Assembly: GCA_003576845.1 (NCBI GenBank)
Contig: QEVJ01000042.1
Coordinates: forward strand, 1-41,409
Direction: 5' to 3'
Origin: Planctomycetota bacterium
Lineage (GTDB): Bacteria > Planctomycetota > Planctomycetia > Pirellulales > PLA5
Length of the DNA stretch: 41,409 nucleotides
Shown here: piece after piece, positions 1 through 9,112 of the stretch
Position numbering within the stretch: the first letter of the stretch is position 1
Layout: the number at the start of each line of letters is the position of its first letter
Made by a program: the position numbers and the translations under genes
The notes under the pieces: model-generated
Told to the model about the DNA's origin: nothing
Databases searched by the model: none
What the model saw: the letters and a program-made list of their open reading frames with translations, nothing else

Positions 1-801
1 CGTGGCGATGGAGACGCCATAGGTGACTTTGTAGGGCACTTTCCACAGCACCGTGCCATCGCCGGGATCGTGCCCGACGATGTGCTCGGGCGTCCAGGCG
101 ATGAGTTGGCGGCGGCCGGCGTGCTCGATGAGGATCGGCGTGCAATAGCCGGCCGGGTCGTCGCCGGCGCGCCACACGACGCGGCCATCGCGGCCGTCGA
201 GGGCCAGCAGACATCCGCCGGGCTTCGCGCCGACGTGAACGATCGCGCGGTCGCCGTCGATTATCGGCGACGCGGCGAGGCCCCATTCGGGGATCGCCGC
301 GCCGTGCTCTTTCACGGTGTCGACGGACCAGACGAGCCGGCCCGTGTCGAGTTCGACGCAGCAGACGTGGCCCAGCGCCCCGAGCGTGTACACACGGCCG
401 TCGGCGATCGTCGGCGCGGCCCGCGGACCGTTGCCGTAGTCCAGTTTGCCGTACACGACCGGGTAGATGTGTCTCCACAACTCGCGGCCTGTGTCCGCGC
501 CGAAACACACGATCCGCTCGACCTCAGCCGGCTCCTTCTGGCGATCCATTGTGACGACGCGATTTCCGACGACCGAAATGCCGGAATATCCGCCGCCGAT
601 CGGTTGCTTCCAAAGTTGCTTGGGACCGCCGTCCGGCCATTTTTCGGGCAACGGGGGCGCTTGCCAGGTTCCGTCGCCGCGCGGACCGCGCCACCGCGGC
701 CAGTCTTCGGCCTGCGACACGGCCGACAAGCCAGAGAGAAGCAACAGCGCGGCAAGGGCGTGCAGCGAACGGCCCTCGCCAGGATTTCTCTCGAACTTCA
801 T
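1..801 (-). CDS. PQQ-like beta-propeller secreted protein, C-terminus cut by window edge
   Basis: The first 267 codons are visible; the rest lies left of the window. The protein opens with a signal peptide (residues 1-27, hydrophobic ALLLLSGLSAV ending before EDWPRWRG). The DWPRWRGPRGDG segment is the hallmark start of planctomycete PQQ-binding-like propeller proteins. Blade-like repeats follow, such as CFGADTGRELWRH, CVELDTGRLVWSV and LDGRDGRVVWRA, each with the A-x-D-x-x-T/D-G-x-x-x-W pattern. The fold resembles BamB and quinoprotein dehydrogenases, but I see no proof of PQQ binding or enzyme activity; many planctomycete members are periplasmic proteins of unknown role. The start is ATG at 801 with GGGGAG at 810-815 as ribosome binding site. 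It is divergent from the Gly/His-rich gene at 1023. Confidence 0.85.
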   Translation of the reverse strand, partial: MKFERNPGEGRSLHALAALLLLSGLSAVSQAEDWPRWRGPRGDGTWQAPPLPEKWPDGGPKQLWKQPIGGGYSGISVVGNRVVTMDRQKEPAEVERIVCFGADTGRELWRHIYPVVYGKLDYGNGPRAAPTIADGRVYTLGALGHVCCVELDTGRLVWSVDTVKEHGAAIPEWGLAASPIIDGDRAIVHVGAKPGGCLLALDGRDGRVVWRAGDDPAGYCTPILIEHAGRRQLIAWTPEHIVGHDPGDGTVLWKVPYKVTYGVSIAT

Positions 802-894
802 GCGGATCGCTCCCCGCGAACGCTTCGACCGACTTGTCGGGCTACCGATTGCCCGGCCACAGCGGGCAGTTTTCCGCCATCTTAACCCGGCCGG

Positions 895-917
895 CCGTCC
901 CAGGTCACCTGGGACGG
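895..917. promoter_or_regulatory. Near-perfect 23-nt palindrome between divergent genes
   Basis: Arms CCGTCCCAGGT (895-905) and ACCTGGGACGG (907-917) are exact reverse complements around one central base. It lies in the 221-bp gap between the divergent starts at 801 and 1023. There is no T-run on either side, so it is not a terminator. It could be an operator or a transcript hairpin; this is inference. Confidence 0.5.
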
Positions 918-1022
918 AAGGAACCGCAGATTCTCGGAAAAATACCGTGTAACAAACCGGAGCGTCCTACGCCTGACGAAGTTGCCGGACAAAACGTCAA
1001 CCTCATTGTAGGAGTTCAAGTC

Positions 1023-2114
1023 ATGCAACGGTTTGGAACAATCCTGGTCGCCGCCGCTTTGGCCGCGGTGGTCGCTGTGCCGGTCGAACATGCGTTCGCC
1101 GGCGGAAAGGGCGGCAAAAGCGGAGGGGGCAACTCCGGCGGCCGCTCGTCGGGTCGGTCCTCCGGCGGTTCGTTTCACGGTGGGTCCTTTAATGGCGGTT
1201 CGTTCAAGAGCAGCGGCGGGTCGATACCTGGCGGCGGGTTCTCGTCCAAAGCCAAAGGTTCACAGGGCAACGCATCGAACCGAACCGGCAAGGCGCCGAT
1301 CCAGGTCGGCGGCTCGGCCGAGAAGGTGCGTCGGCCGCAGATCGGCGACGCGGTGAAGAAGCCGGTCGACGGAATCAAGCGGCAGCCGATCACCGACGTG
1401 GTCAAGAAGCCGCAGCCATTCCCCAAGCCGCTGCCCAAGCCTTTCCCGAAGCCGATCGATCCGCCGCACAACGGCCATGCCGGAAACGGGCACGGCCATC
1501 ACGACGGCCACGGTCATCACGGGCACCACGATCACCATCACCACGGCTTCTGCTTCACGCTGCCACTGCTGCCGTGCCCACCGGTGATTCGCGAGGAAGT
1601 TGTGGTGGTCGAACAAGTGGTGGTTCCGGCTGCTCCGCAAGCCCCTGCGGCTCCGACCGCTTCCGAACCCGCCACTGACGCCGCGGCCGACGAGGCGAGC
1701 AAGCAAGCCGCGGCCGACGCCGCCGAAAAAGCCCTCGACAAGGCTCAGGCGGCCGACAAGCTGCCGGCCGTGCCCGTAGGCTCAACGCTGACCCTCGAAG
1801 GCCAGAACCTCGGCGAGAAGCAGGGCAAGGTTTCGCTGCAAATCGGTCAATTGTCGCTACCCACGACGATGGTCAGGTGGGACGGAAAGAGCACGACGAT
1901 CACGCTGCCCGAAGTCGGCCTCAGCGAAGCGACGACCGCGCAGATCCACGTGTTCACGGCCGAGTCGAAGCTGGTCAGCAGCCTGGCGGTCCAACTCGTG
2001 CCGGAAAGCGCGGCGGATGCGGCGACGAAAGCCGCTCCTCAAGACGCGACGAGCGCCCCGGCGCAATCGGCCGGCGATCCTGCGGTCGGTCAGTCGCAAG
2101 TGGCGAACAACTAG
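1023..2114 (+). CDS. Secreted Gly/Ser-, Pro/Lys- and His-rich protein with C-terminal IPT/TIG-like domain
   Basis: The product is 363 aa. ATG at 1023 is chosen because AGGAG lies at 1010-1014 and it directly precedes a signal peptide (residues 1-26, MQRFGTILVAAALAAVVAVP then HAFA). The same frame is open further upstream, but that part has no export signal. After the signal come a Gly/Ser-rich stretch (about 27-80), a basic Pro/Lys repeat segment, a histidine-rich cluster at about 149-175 that could bind metal, a hydrophobic linker with Cys, an Ala-rich stretch, and a terminal segment (about 255-330: VGSTLTLEGQNLG..VSLQIG..MVRWDGKSTTITLP) that reads like an IPT/TIG Ig-like fold. Function is unknown; a cell-surface or periplasmic structural role is inferred. 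The gene is monocistronic, bounded by the terminator at 2149-2201. Confidence 0.8.
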   Translation: MQRFGTILVAAALAAVVAVPVEHAFAGGKGGKSGGGNSGGRSSGRSSGGSFHGGSFNGGSFKSSGGSIPGGGFSSKAKGSQGNASNRTGKAPIQVGGSAEKVRRPQIGDAVKKPVDGIKRQPITDVVKKPQPFPKPLPKPFPKPIDPPHNGHAGNGHGHHDGHGHHGHHDHHHHGFCFTLPLLPCPPVIREEVVVVEQVVVPAAPQAPAAPTASEPATDAAADEASKQAAADAAEKALDKAQAADKLPAVPVGSTLTLEGQNLGEKQGKVSLQIGQLSLPTTMVRWDGKSTTITLPEVGLSEATTAQIHVFTAESKLVSSLAVQLVPESAADAATKAAPQDATSAPAQSAGDPAVGQSQVANN

Positions 2115-2148
2115 CACCCACGAATCGCCACCCAAGTTCGTTCGCCCG

Positions 2149-2201
2149 CCGGTCGGTGCGCATCCGTGACGCCCATCACGGACCGCACCGGCCGGTTTTT
2201 T
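2149..2201 (+). terminator. Strong rho-independent terminator
   Basis: A long stem is formed by CCGGTCGGTGCG (2149-2160) with CGCACCGGCCGG (2184-2195, one G-T wobble), continued by TCCGTGA/TCACGGA (2163-2169 and 2176-2182) around a 6-nt loop. Six T follow at 2196-2201. It starts 35 bases after the stop of the upstream plus-strand gene. Confidence 0.9.
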
Positions 2202-2341
2202 ATTTGCGGGGCGCGGAGCTCGGGACGTGCGGCGCGGCGTTTCGCGCCTATCGTTGCCTCTGCAGTGGATACCACGTAGCGCGCATAAGACGGCCGGGTC
2301 GATTGGCGACGCCATGCAAATCCTCGACGACCAAGTTCGTC

Positions 2342-5300
2342 CTACAGACCGATCTGACCAACGTCGGCCGTCAGAGAATGGACCGCGCCCGCCGAATGCG
2401 ACAAGGCTCGGCTCGACCGCATGGGCCTCCTCGTCGCGCGGCCATCCGCGGCGCTCACGATCGCTTCATCGACCGCTCGCAAGACGACACGCTGCGGTTC
2501 CGCGCTCGTCGATCGCACGGCCGCGCGCACCATCGCTCGCGCCGCCGCCGAGATCGTCGCCACGTCCACCGCCCCGCTCGGAGAATCGTCCGCGAATCGC
2601 GACGGCACTCCCGCAACCAGCGCCGACGGACCTTGTGCCGCCACGGTAATCGTCGCGTGCGCGGTGCCGTCCGTCGCGCCGACGTCGTTGTTGTCGACGG
2701 TCGTTTCGCCCAGCCCCAAGTAAATCGGATGCGCCACGCCCGACTCGCCGACGATGATCTTGAACGCGCCGATGGACAGCACGATATCGGTCGAAAGACC
2801 CGCGGAGCCCGCGAGCGCTTCGAGCGTCACCGATCCGAGCAAGAACGCATCCGCCGTCGGATCGTAACCTTCGTCGAGCAGGCCCATGAATCCGCCCGTC
2901 CCGTCCCAGGCCGCATGAATCGCGTTCGTGCTCGTGTAGAGCGTTCCCGTCTTCGCGCCGACGACGAGCGCTTCGTCGCCGACGCCGTTCGGGTTCAGTG
3001 TGCCGGCCGACACCCACGCTTCGGGCCAGCGCGTGTCGACGATTTCGTCGTCGAAATTCGTCGCCACGATGTTTGGATTGGCAATCGTGCTCGCCGTTGC
3101 CTTCACCACGCCCTCGTTCGTCGCCGACACATCGAGCGCCAAAGTCTGCATGACTTCATAATCGCCCATCGACGCCCACACGTAAAGCGTCACCGAATCC
3201 TCCGGCCCGTCGAGTTGGACACTCGGTACCGACTCCGGCAACTCGCCGCCGCCGGGCGTGCTGCCGGAAGTCGTGATATAGATTCTCGCCGGCGTCTCGG
3301 TAAGCAACGACTCGCCACCGTCCTCGCCGCCCGACTCGCCGCCCAACATCTCCTCTCCGCCGCCCATCATTTCGCCGCCGCCCCCACCGCCGCCTCCCAT
3401 CAAAGATTCGCCGCCGTCGCAGTCGCACCGGTTCCGCAAGAGAACGAGGTCCTTGACGTTGACTTTTCCGTCTCCGTTTACATCGCCTTGCAACGGCAAC
3501 GCCGACGTGCGCCCGAAGTTGTTTGCGAGAATCGACAGGTCGGCGCGATCGATGCTTCCGTCGACGTTCAAGTCGCCCATGGCGGCAGAGACCGAGTTCA
3601 GCGCGTCGAAACGGCCCGAACCACTTACCTGATCGTATCCGGTTGTACCAATGTCGATCGCGGTTCCGTTGAGAATCGTCGTGACCTGGGCGGGCGTCAG
3701 ATTCGGATTCGCGTCCAGCACCAACGCCGCGATCGCCGCCACGTGCGGCGCGGCGGCGGACGTGCCGAAAAACGGGTTCTGATCGAAGTGTCCTAATTGG
3801 CCTATGCGTGTTTCCACTCCGTCGATTCCAGCCCCATCCAAGCTGTTCCGCTGCACGTTTGTTTGTGTGGCGAAGTTCGTGTAAACGGTCGAGGGTCCGC
3901 GCGAGCTATAGAAGGCCACGTCGTCGTTTCCTGGATCGCCGGAATTGATTGCAGCAACGGCCACCGCGCCGTTCGCCGCCGGATGACCAAAAACCGCATC
4001 CCCGATGGTCGTGTACTGCTGCCCAGAGTCGCCGCGCGTCCAAAGCTCCAGTTCGCGCGCGGCGCCGCTGACGCGATTGATTGCCACATAGGCCAAAAGG
4101 GAAGTTGTCGTCGATGGATTCGTGAACTCGACGAACTCGTGAGGCGGAAACCCTCCTGCGGCTTGATTATCCGTGCTCTGGTCGAGAATGAAATTGTCGG
4201 AAAAACGGCGCAGGTACAAATCGTAATTGTTCGTCGATGCGCCGAACGCATCGCTCCACTGCAAATCGGCACGAAAGGCTCCTTCTGGCGGGATTTCGAC
4301 GATTTGCCCGATATTGGTTCCCGCTCCAGAATCAAAGTCGTGCCAAAAGCCGTTTCCTGAGTTTGGTCCTTGATTGTACGCGGCTTGGTAATGATCGGGA
4401 CTCTCGTTACCCGCGGCGCTCACATAGACGACGCCGTTTGAAATAGCGCTTGCGACAGCCTGCGCTACGGGCCCGTCCTCGAAGTACGGTTCGTTGAACC
4501 ATCCAAGATCGTCGACAATGACTTTGACCCCCTGTCCTACGAGCCAGTTGATCGAACCCGCCATCTGCAGGGTCGTGGCGGGACCGGAAAAGAAGAGCTG
4601 CGCGCCGGGCGCAAGGTCGTGAACGATCTCCAGCATCGCCGTGCCTTCGTTCCCGCTTCCGGGCCGAGTAGGATCGATCGTGATCGATGTCGGCAAATCG
4701 AAGTTCGGCGAACCCTGCACCGCGGAGCGGTTCGTCACCCCGTCGGAAATCACGCCAACGCGGGTCCCGCTGCCGTCGATGCCCTGAGTCGCAAAGCGGC
4801 TACGCGCCGTATTCGAGCGGAGGATTCCATCGCCCGCGCTGTTTACGGACCCGGTGCGCGTCGTCGGCGCGAGCGGCACGTCGATGGAATAGACGAACGG
4901 TTCAGCGGCGACTTTCACCAGGTTCGCGCCGGAAATCCACCCTTCGATGAGGGTCACGCTTTCGTACGCGTAAGACGCTGTCGAGTACGAAAGTCCCAGG
5001 GCGATCAGTTGCGCCACAGCGTCCACTTCGCGAGCGTCCACGCGCACGGTGACCAACAACGCGCCAGAATCATTGAATCGCAGTCCTGGCACGGTTGCTA
5101 AATCGACGTCGCCCTTTGCCGCGAGGTCGGACGCGGTCCGAAGGTTCTTGGATAGCTTGCCGCGGATTCCATCCTGTGCTTGAGAAACTTCGAGCAGAAC
5201 CGATGGCCCCATGTCAACCGGCGAATTGCTCGTCTCGGACTGTTTCGAGAACCGGCCAAGGCGTGCTCGCGTTACCGGCAAGCAGCGTGCGGCCCTCAAG

Positions 5301-5408
5301 CTGTTCAATGCTGAATTGGCGTGAACGTTTTCGCGTGTCCACTGGCAACAAAGAAAGCTCGCGATCACGTACAGCGATTCGACGAAGTATTCGTGCCGTC
5401 CATTCCAT
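2342..5408 (-). CDS. Secreted S8-family (subtilisin-like) peptidase with dockerin, apparent frameshift near the N-terminus
   Basis: The gene is read in two frames. The start is ATG at 5408 with AAAGGAG at 5415-5421. The first frame encodes an N-terminal FSIEQLEGRTLLAG motif, the planctomycete LEPR-type surface-protein signature, and stops at a TGA at about 5214. The main body continues in the frame displaced by one base, down to 2342. The body has a peptidase domain with VGVISDGV (Asp codon near 4744), NEGTAMLEIVHDLAPGA (near 4648), SAAGNES, and FFGTSAAAPHVA (Ser near 3760). The usual catalytic His of HGTH is Glu here. Then follow a dockerin type I pair (DLNVDGSIDRADL and DVNGDGKVNVKDL, about 3430-3582), a Gly/Glu low-complexity linker (3300-3420) and a C-terminal beta-sandwich-like region, perhaps cohesin-like. 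The break may be a sequencing error or a real mutation. The upstream PEP-CTERM gene overlaps it by 44 bases. Confidence 0.8.
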
Positions 5409-6138
5409 TGTGGACTCCTTTCTTTATTCGTAAAGTATGAATCGCGGATATGCCGGCACCGAATGACACTAGCCCAACTAGCATCAACGTAACGGCAGAT
5501 GGTTCGGGTATCGGCTGCAACGCATCGATCGCCGCTTCGATCCGGAACCACCGAGGACCGGTTGTCACGGTGCCAATTTGGAAGCCATTGATGACCAAAG
5601 TAGCCGTTGGCCGATCAACAGATGTCAACACGTAAGGGTCGAATTGAGTCGGAAGTTCATCCGCTATGAGGCCAGTCAACGATAAATCCTGCCAATGAAA
5701 CCGGAATCGCGGAAATTCGACCGCGAAGGGAAATATTCCAGCTATTTGTCCGGAAATGAAGTCGCCGAGCGGCGGTATTGGCTCTCCGCCCAGCGACACG
5801 CCGAGAAGCACATCGTTGCCCAAGTCCAGCGCGAATCCGAGAGATGGGTCCGTGCGAAACTCGTGTGGGCCAATTCGAATGAAGAATCCAAGTTCGCCCG
5901 CGTGCGGACCAAACTCGTACCGCCCTCGCTGCGGATCGTCCGGCAACAAATCGACCGCGTCGAGGTCGTAAGCGAACGTCCCAGAGAACGGCATCCCGCT
6001 TTCGATCCCATCCGGCAGCACGTTGAACGGATCGCTCACGTCGATCGTGCCGCTGAGGCGGAAACGGATGATTTCTCCCGCGGCGCTGCCAGTGAGCAGC
6101 GTCGCCACGATCAGGATCGTCAGGAATCGAAACATCAT
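5365..6138 (-). CDS. PEP-CTERM sorting domain protein
   Basis: The product is 257 aa. The start is ATGATG at 6138 with AAGGAG at 6147-6152; an upstream in-frame extension lacks signals. The N-terminus MMFRFLTILIVATLLTGSAAG is a signal peptide. The C-terminus carries IPEPSAVTLMLVGLVSFGAG, then a transmembrane stretch and basic RIKK, that is, a PEP-CTERM anchor processed by exosortase and linked with exopolysaccharide-type surface display. The middle (for example FRLSGTIDVSDPF, FSGTFAYDLDAVDL) is beta-rich and resembles other short PEP-CTERM proteins of unknown function. Oddly, about 17 residues follow the basic cluster, where the family normally stops, and they overlap the ribosome binding site and start of the protease gene. 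A one-base slip would give a stop right after the basic cluster. Confidence 0.85.
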   Translation of the reverse strand: MMFRFLTILIVATLLTGSAAGEIIRFRLSGTIDVSDPFNVLPDGIESGMPFSGTFAYDLDAVDLLPDDPQRGRYEFGPHAGELGFFIRIGPHEFRTDPSLGFALDLGNDVLLGVSLGGEPIPPLGDFISGQIAGIFPFAVEFPRFRFHWQDLSLTGLIADELPTQFDPYVLTSVDRPTATLVINGFQIGTVTTGPRWFRIEAAIDALQPIPEPSAVTLMLVGLVSFGAGISAIHTLRIKKGVHNGMDGTNTSSNRCT

Positions 6139-6630
6139 CGTTGCATCTCCTTCCTCGCGTCGAGGAAGCCTGAGGAATCTATCATAGCGCCCCCCCCCCC
6201 GTGTCAATCGTCTGGTCGAAAAAACGATGGCGGAAAATTGACGCATCAAAAACGAGTTACCTGTGGTTTAGTGAACCTCACCGGGGCACCGCAAGCGCGT
6301 GGGGTAAATGCCCCTGGTGCGGCGGACCGCGTGATCGCCGGACGGCCTGTGAGCCGCGTGGGCATGAGCGCCGATCGGGGTTCTCGCCGTTGCCGGCAGG
6401 CGCGGGTTCAACGGTTAGAAACGTTGCGGCATTAGGCGGGCGTGAGAATACGCGACCGGAATTAGAAAAAGGGCGACCCGCAGGCGTGAGGAAAGGAAGC
6501 AGTGACCGCGGGCCGGCGCGACGGGTCCGCCACCATCCTTTCATCTTCATCACCACCCCCACTTCTGTCAACGAATTTCCTCCCGACACGGATAATCCCG
6601 TGGCCGGTTCGAGCGGCTTTCGCGTTCGAA
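6139..6630. promoter_or_regulatory. 492-bp gap: promoter region of the PEP-CTERM gene with an 11-C tract
   Basis: No convincing gene is present. The gap separates the kinase end (6631) from the PEP-CTERM start (6138), both minus strand. Eleven consecutive C (6190-6200; G on the coding strand) lie 52 bases upstream of the PEP-CTERM start codon, a place where length change could alter promoter spacing. The remainder shows no repeat or RNA that I can recognise. Confidence 0.5.
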
Positions 6631-8877
6631 TCAGGCTCTTGGCCCCGCCGCGATTTCCGCCAGTGCCGCCAGATCGCGCTGCACCGCGCGGGCGAGGAGG
6701 TAGATCAGGCCGAAGCCGGCCAGGCTGCTTACGCTGAGGATGGCGAGCAGGTAGCGGTCGCTCGTGCCGCCGCCCAGCGTGACCATAATCGTCACGCCGA
6801 ACATCGGCAGCGACGCGGCGAGCACGAGGTAGCGCCACGTGAGGCGTTCGAGTTCGACCAATCGCCCCGCTTCGACGCTGCCGTCCGGATCGTTCGGATG
6901 GATTTCGCCGACGCGGAGCAGCGCGGGATAGAACGCGCGTGTCGCGAGCCACGTGATGGCAAAGAACGGATACGTTGCCGCGATCAGCCCGCCGAGAGCG
7001 AGCGACGCGATGAAGTGCAGAAAATCGTGCCAGACGAGATCGGCGCCGCCCAAGCGAATCGCCGCCGGATAAACGACGCCCGCCACGGACCACAGCGCGA
7101 TGCCGACGACCGCCGTGATGCGGCCGAGATTCAACGCCCGCGCTCGAAGGGCCGCGGCTTTTTCGGGCGAAGGACGGACGCCGCGGCGAAGCTCGGCCAG
7201 AGAGCGCGACAGCGGCCAGGCGAGAATCACCATCCACGCGATGCCGATGGGAAACGCCGTGCCGTTGACCGCGGTCTGCGTGTTCCAAAAAACTTGCTGC
7301 GCGTCGTGGAAATGTTCGACGATGTGCGCCCGGTTGTAAACGTAGTTGAACACCGCGGCCAGTCCGTTCGGCACGAGCGCACACGCCAACAGTGCGGCGA
7401 TCGGCCAGCGCAATGCAAACCGCGCCGGCAAACTCGAACTCGGCGCAAGTAAGCGTTCCGTCTGCGGCCGCAGACAGCACCACAATCGCCGTGCCATCTG
7501 CGCCGCCGACGCGGGGCGATCGTTCGGGTCCGGCGAAAGGCACTCGACCAGCAAATCGACCACAGGCCGGGGCGCGACGGCGTGCAACGCCGCGATCGAC
7601 TCCGCGTCGAGTCCCGCACGCCGGCGGGCGATCATCGTGTCGAGCGTCGCCGTCCAACCGTCGCCGAATTGCTCGTCCGAGAGCGGACGCTTGCCGGAGA
7701 GCATCTCCCACAACATCACCGCGAGCGAATAAACGTCGCTGCGGCCGTCGAGCGAATCGGCTTGCCGCGGGTGGCCGATGTGGCACGCTTCGAGCTGCTC
7801 GGGCGACATGTACGCCAGCGAACCGCCGAAATACGCGGCCGGCGCCGTGCCGTCGAGTTCGGCGCAAAAGCTGATGTTGAAGTCGACGAGCTGCGCCGCG
7901 CCCTCTGCGGTGAGCAACACGTTGGCCGGCTTGATATCGCGATGCAGCACGCCGCGCTCGTGGGCATAAGAAAGCGCCTTGGCCAACTGCATGCCGATGA
8001 GGCAAACCGTTTGCGGCCAATCGGACTTTGCCAATCGTTCACGCAGGTGCGAACCCAGCGGCACGGCGTCGCCGCGGCGAGACAGCGCCAGATCGACCGC
8101 TTCGAGCAGCGACTTGCCCGAACGTTCGCCCGCGGGAACGCTCCGTGCGCGGTCCATCGCGCCGTGCAGCGTGCCGCCGCTCACGTATTGCATGTACAAG
8201 AGCCGCAACTGCCTGTCGGGCAAAATCCGCTGATCGAACACGCGAACGATGTGCGGATGGTCGAGTTGGGCGAGCGTCTGCGGTTCGCGGCCGCGATCGG
8301 CGGAAACCTTCAGCGCCACGAGCCGCTGCATCGACCGTTGGCGGGCGAGAAACACGGTCGCGAACGCGCCGCGCCCCAACCGTGCCAGCAAGTCGAAGTC
8401 GTCGAGCTTCGTGCCGACCTCCAATTCTTCGACGCGCACGACGTCGTAGAACGGCTTGGTGTCGTCGCCGCGTTCGACGCCCAACATGCGGCGGAGCGTC
8501 GCGGCTTGGCGCGGATAACGCTCCACGTACTCTTCGGGAGTGACGGCGTCCCCCGCCAACCGCCGGCAATGGTACTCTTCGTACAGCAAATCGGCCGGCG
8601 GTCCGTCGCTGCCGATGAGTTCCGGCAGGTCGGCCGCGTAGTCGTCGAGCCGCCGGCGGTCTTGACGTTGCCACCGCCGCTCCAGGTCGTACTTGGTCAA
8701 CTCGACCAGCGCCAACCGCCGCAAACTGGGAGGTCCCTCGGGCAGGAATCGCGCAATTTCCGGCACACCTTCGCCGTCCCACGCGGCCGCGAACGCTTCG
8801 AGCCGTTCGGCGAGCGCTTCCCAAGCGGCGTCGCCGTCGCCGAGATCGAATCGCGTCGAATCTGCCCGGAGCGTCAT
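6631..8877 (-). CDS. Membrane Ser/Thr protein kinase with multi-pass C-terminal domain
   Basis: The product is 748 aa. Residues 1-155 are a charged, likely helical N-terminal region typical of planctomycete kinases. The kinase domain spans about 158-465: G-loop GRGAFATV (168-175), Lys190 in VALKV, LHRDIKPANVLL (HRD 312-314), DFN at 332-334 where DFG is usual, and YMSPEQ (SPE 358-360). After it come about six hydrophobic segments between 489 and 729, so the kinase faces the cytoplasm and the C-terminus is embedded in the membrane; no WD40 or TPR repeats are present. It is divergent from an ECF sigma factor 235 bp away, a pairing common in planctomycetes and suggesting a kinase-controlled sigma factor (inference). 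The start ATG at 8877 opens a normal N-terminus. The unusual DFN could weaken magnesium binding, or be tolerated. Confidence 0.9.
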   Translation of the reverse strand: MTLRADSTRFDLGDGDAAWEALAERLEAFAAAWDGEGVPEIARFLPEGPPSLRRLALVELTKYDLERRWQRQDRRRLDDYAADLPELIGSDGPPADLLYEEYHCRRLAGDAVTPEEYVERYPRQAATLRRMLGVERGDDTKPFYDVVRVEELEVGTKLDDFDLLARLGRGAFATVFLARQRSMQRLVALKVSADRGREPQTLAQLDHPHIVRVFDQRILPDRQLRLLYMQYVSGGTLHGAMDRARSVPAGERSGKSLLEAVDLALSRRGDAVPLGSHLRERLAKSDWPQTVCLIGMQLAKALSYAHERGVLHRDIKPANVLLTAEGAAQLVDFNISFCAELDGTAPAAYFGGSLAYMSPEQLEACHIGHPRQADSLDGRSDVYSLAVMLWEMLSGKRPLSDEQFGDGWTATLDTMIARRRAGLDAESIAALHAVAPRPVVDLLVECLSPDPNDRPASAAQMARRLWCCLRPQTERLLAPSSSLPARFALRWPIAALLACALVPNGLAAVFNYVYNRAHIVEHFHDAQQVFWNTQTAVNGTAFPIGIAWMVILAWPLSRSLAELRRGVRPSPEKAAALRARALNLGRITAVVGIALWSVAGVVYPAAIRLGGADLVWHDFLHFIASLALGGLIAATYPFFAITWLATRAFYPALLRVGEIHPNDPDGSVEAGRLVELERLTWRYLVLAASLPMFGVTIMVTLGGGTSDRYLLAILSVSSLAGFGLIYLLARAVQRDLAALAEIAAGPRA

Positions 8878-8991
8878 GGGCGCACGGTTGGTCGGGAAGT
8901 CGGTCGCGGAAACGGGCGGCGATCGTGGCCGGACGAGGCCTTCCTTCAGGCCGCCGCATCACCCGAACCTTTCGATTGTCGCCGCCGGGTT

Positions 8992-9008
8992 GCCGATTGG
9001 CAATCGGC
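8992..9008. promoter_or_regulatory. Small inverted repeat in kinase/sigma intergenic region
   Basis: GCCGATT (8992-8998) and AATCGGC (9002-9008) form a 7-bp stem with a 3-base centre. With the second hairpin at 9068-9088 it sits between divergent start codons 8877 and 9113, so a binding site or 5' hairpin is possible. Confidence 0.35.
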
Positions 9009-9067
9009 GACGGCGAGATTGCGCTGGATGCCGGGCGCGTCCCGGTGCGATAAGATAGGACGATTCG

Positions 9068-9088
9068 CGAGCGTGCTTCGCACGCTCG
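9068..9088. promoter_or_regulatory. 9-bp perfect hairpin just upstream of the ECF sigma gene
   Basis: CGAGCGTGC (9068-9076) and GCACGCTCG (9080-9088) pair perfectly around TTC. It ends 24 bases before the ATG at 9113. Only two T follow, so a terminator is unlikely; an operator or a 5'-UTR hairpin of the sigma factor gene is possible. Confidence 0.4.
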
Positions 9089-9112
9089 TTCATTCCCGCC
9101 GGACGCAGCACT

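Noticed and set aside
1877-3796. 639-aa plus-strand frame
   Set aside because: Arginine-rich shadow of the dockerin protease and of the Gly/His-rich gene end; no motifs.
6201-6737. 178-aa plus-strand frame between PEP-CTERM gene and kinase
   Set aside because: Runs into the antisense of the kinase; composition not protein-like.
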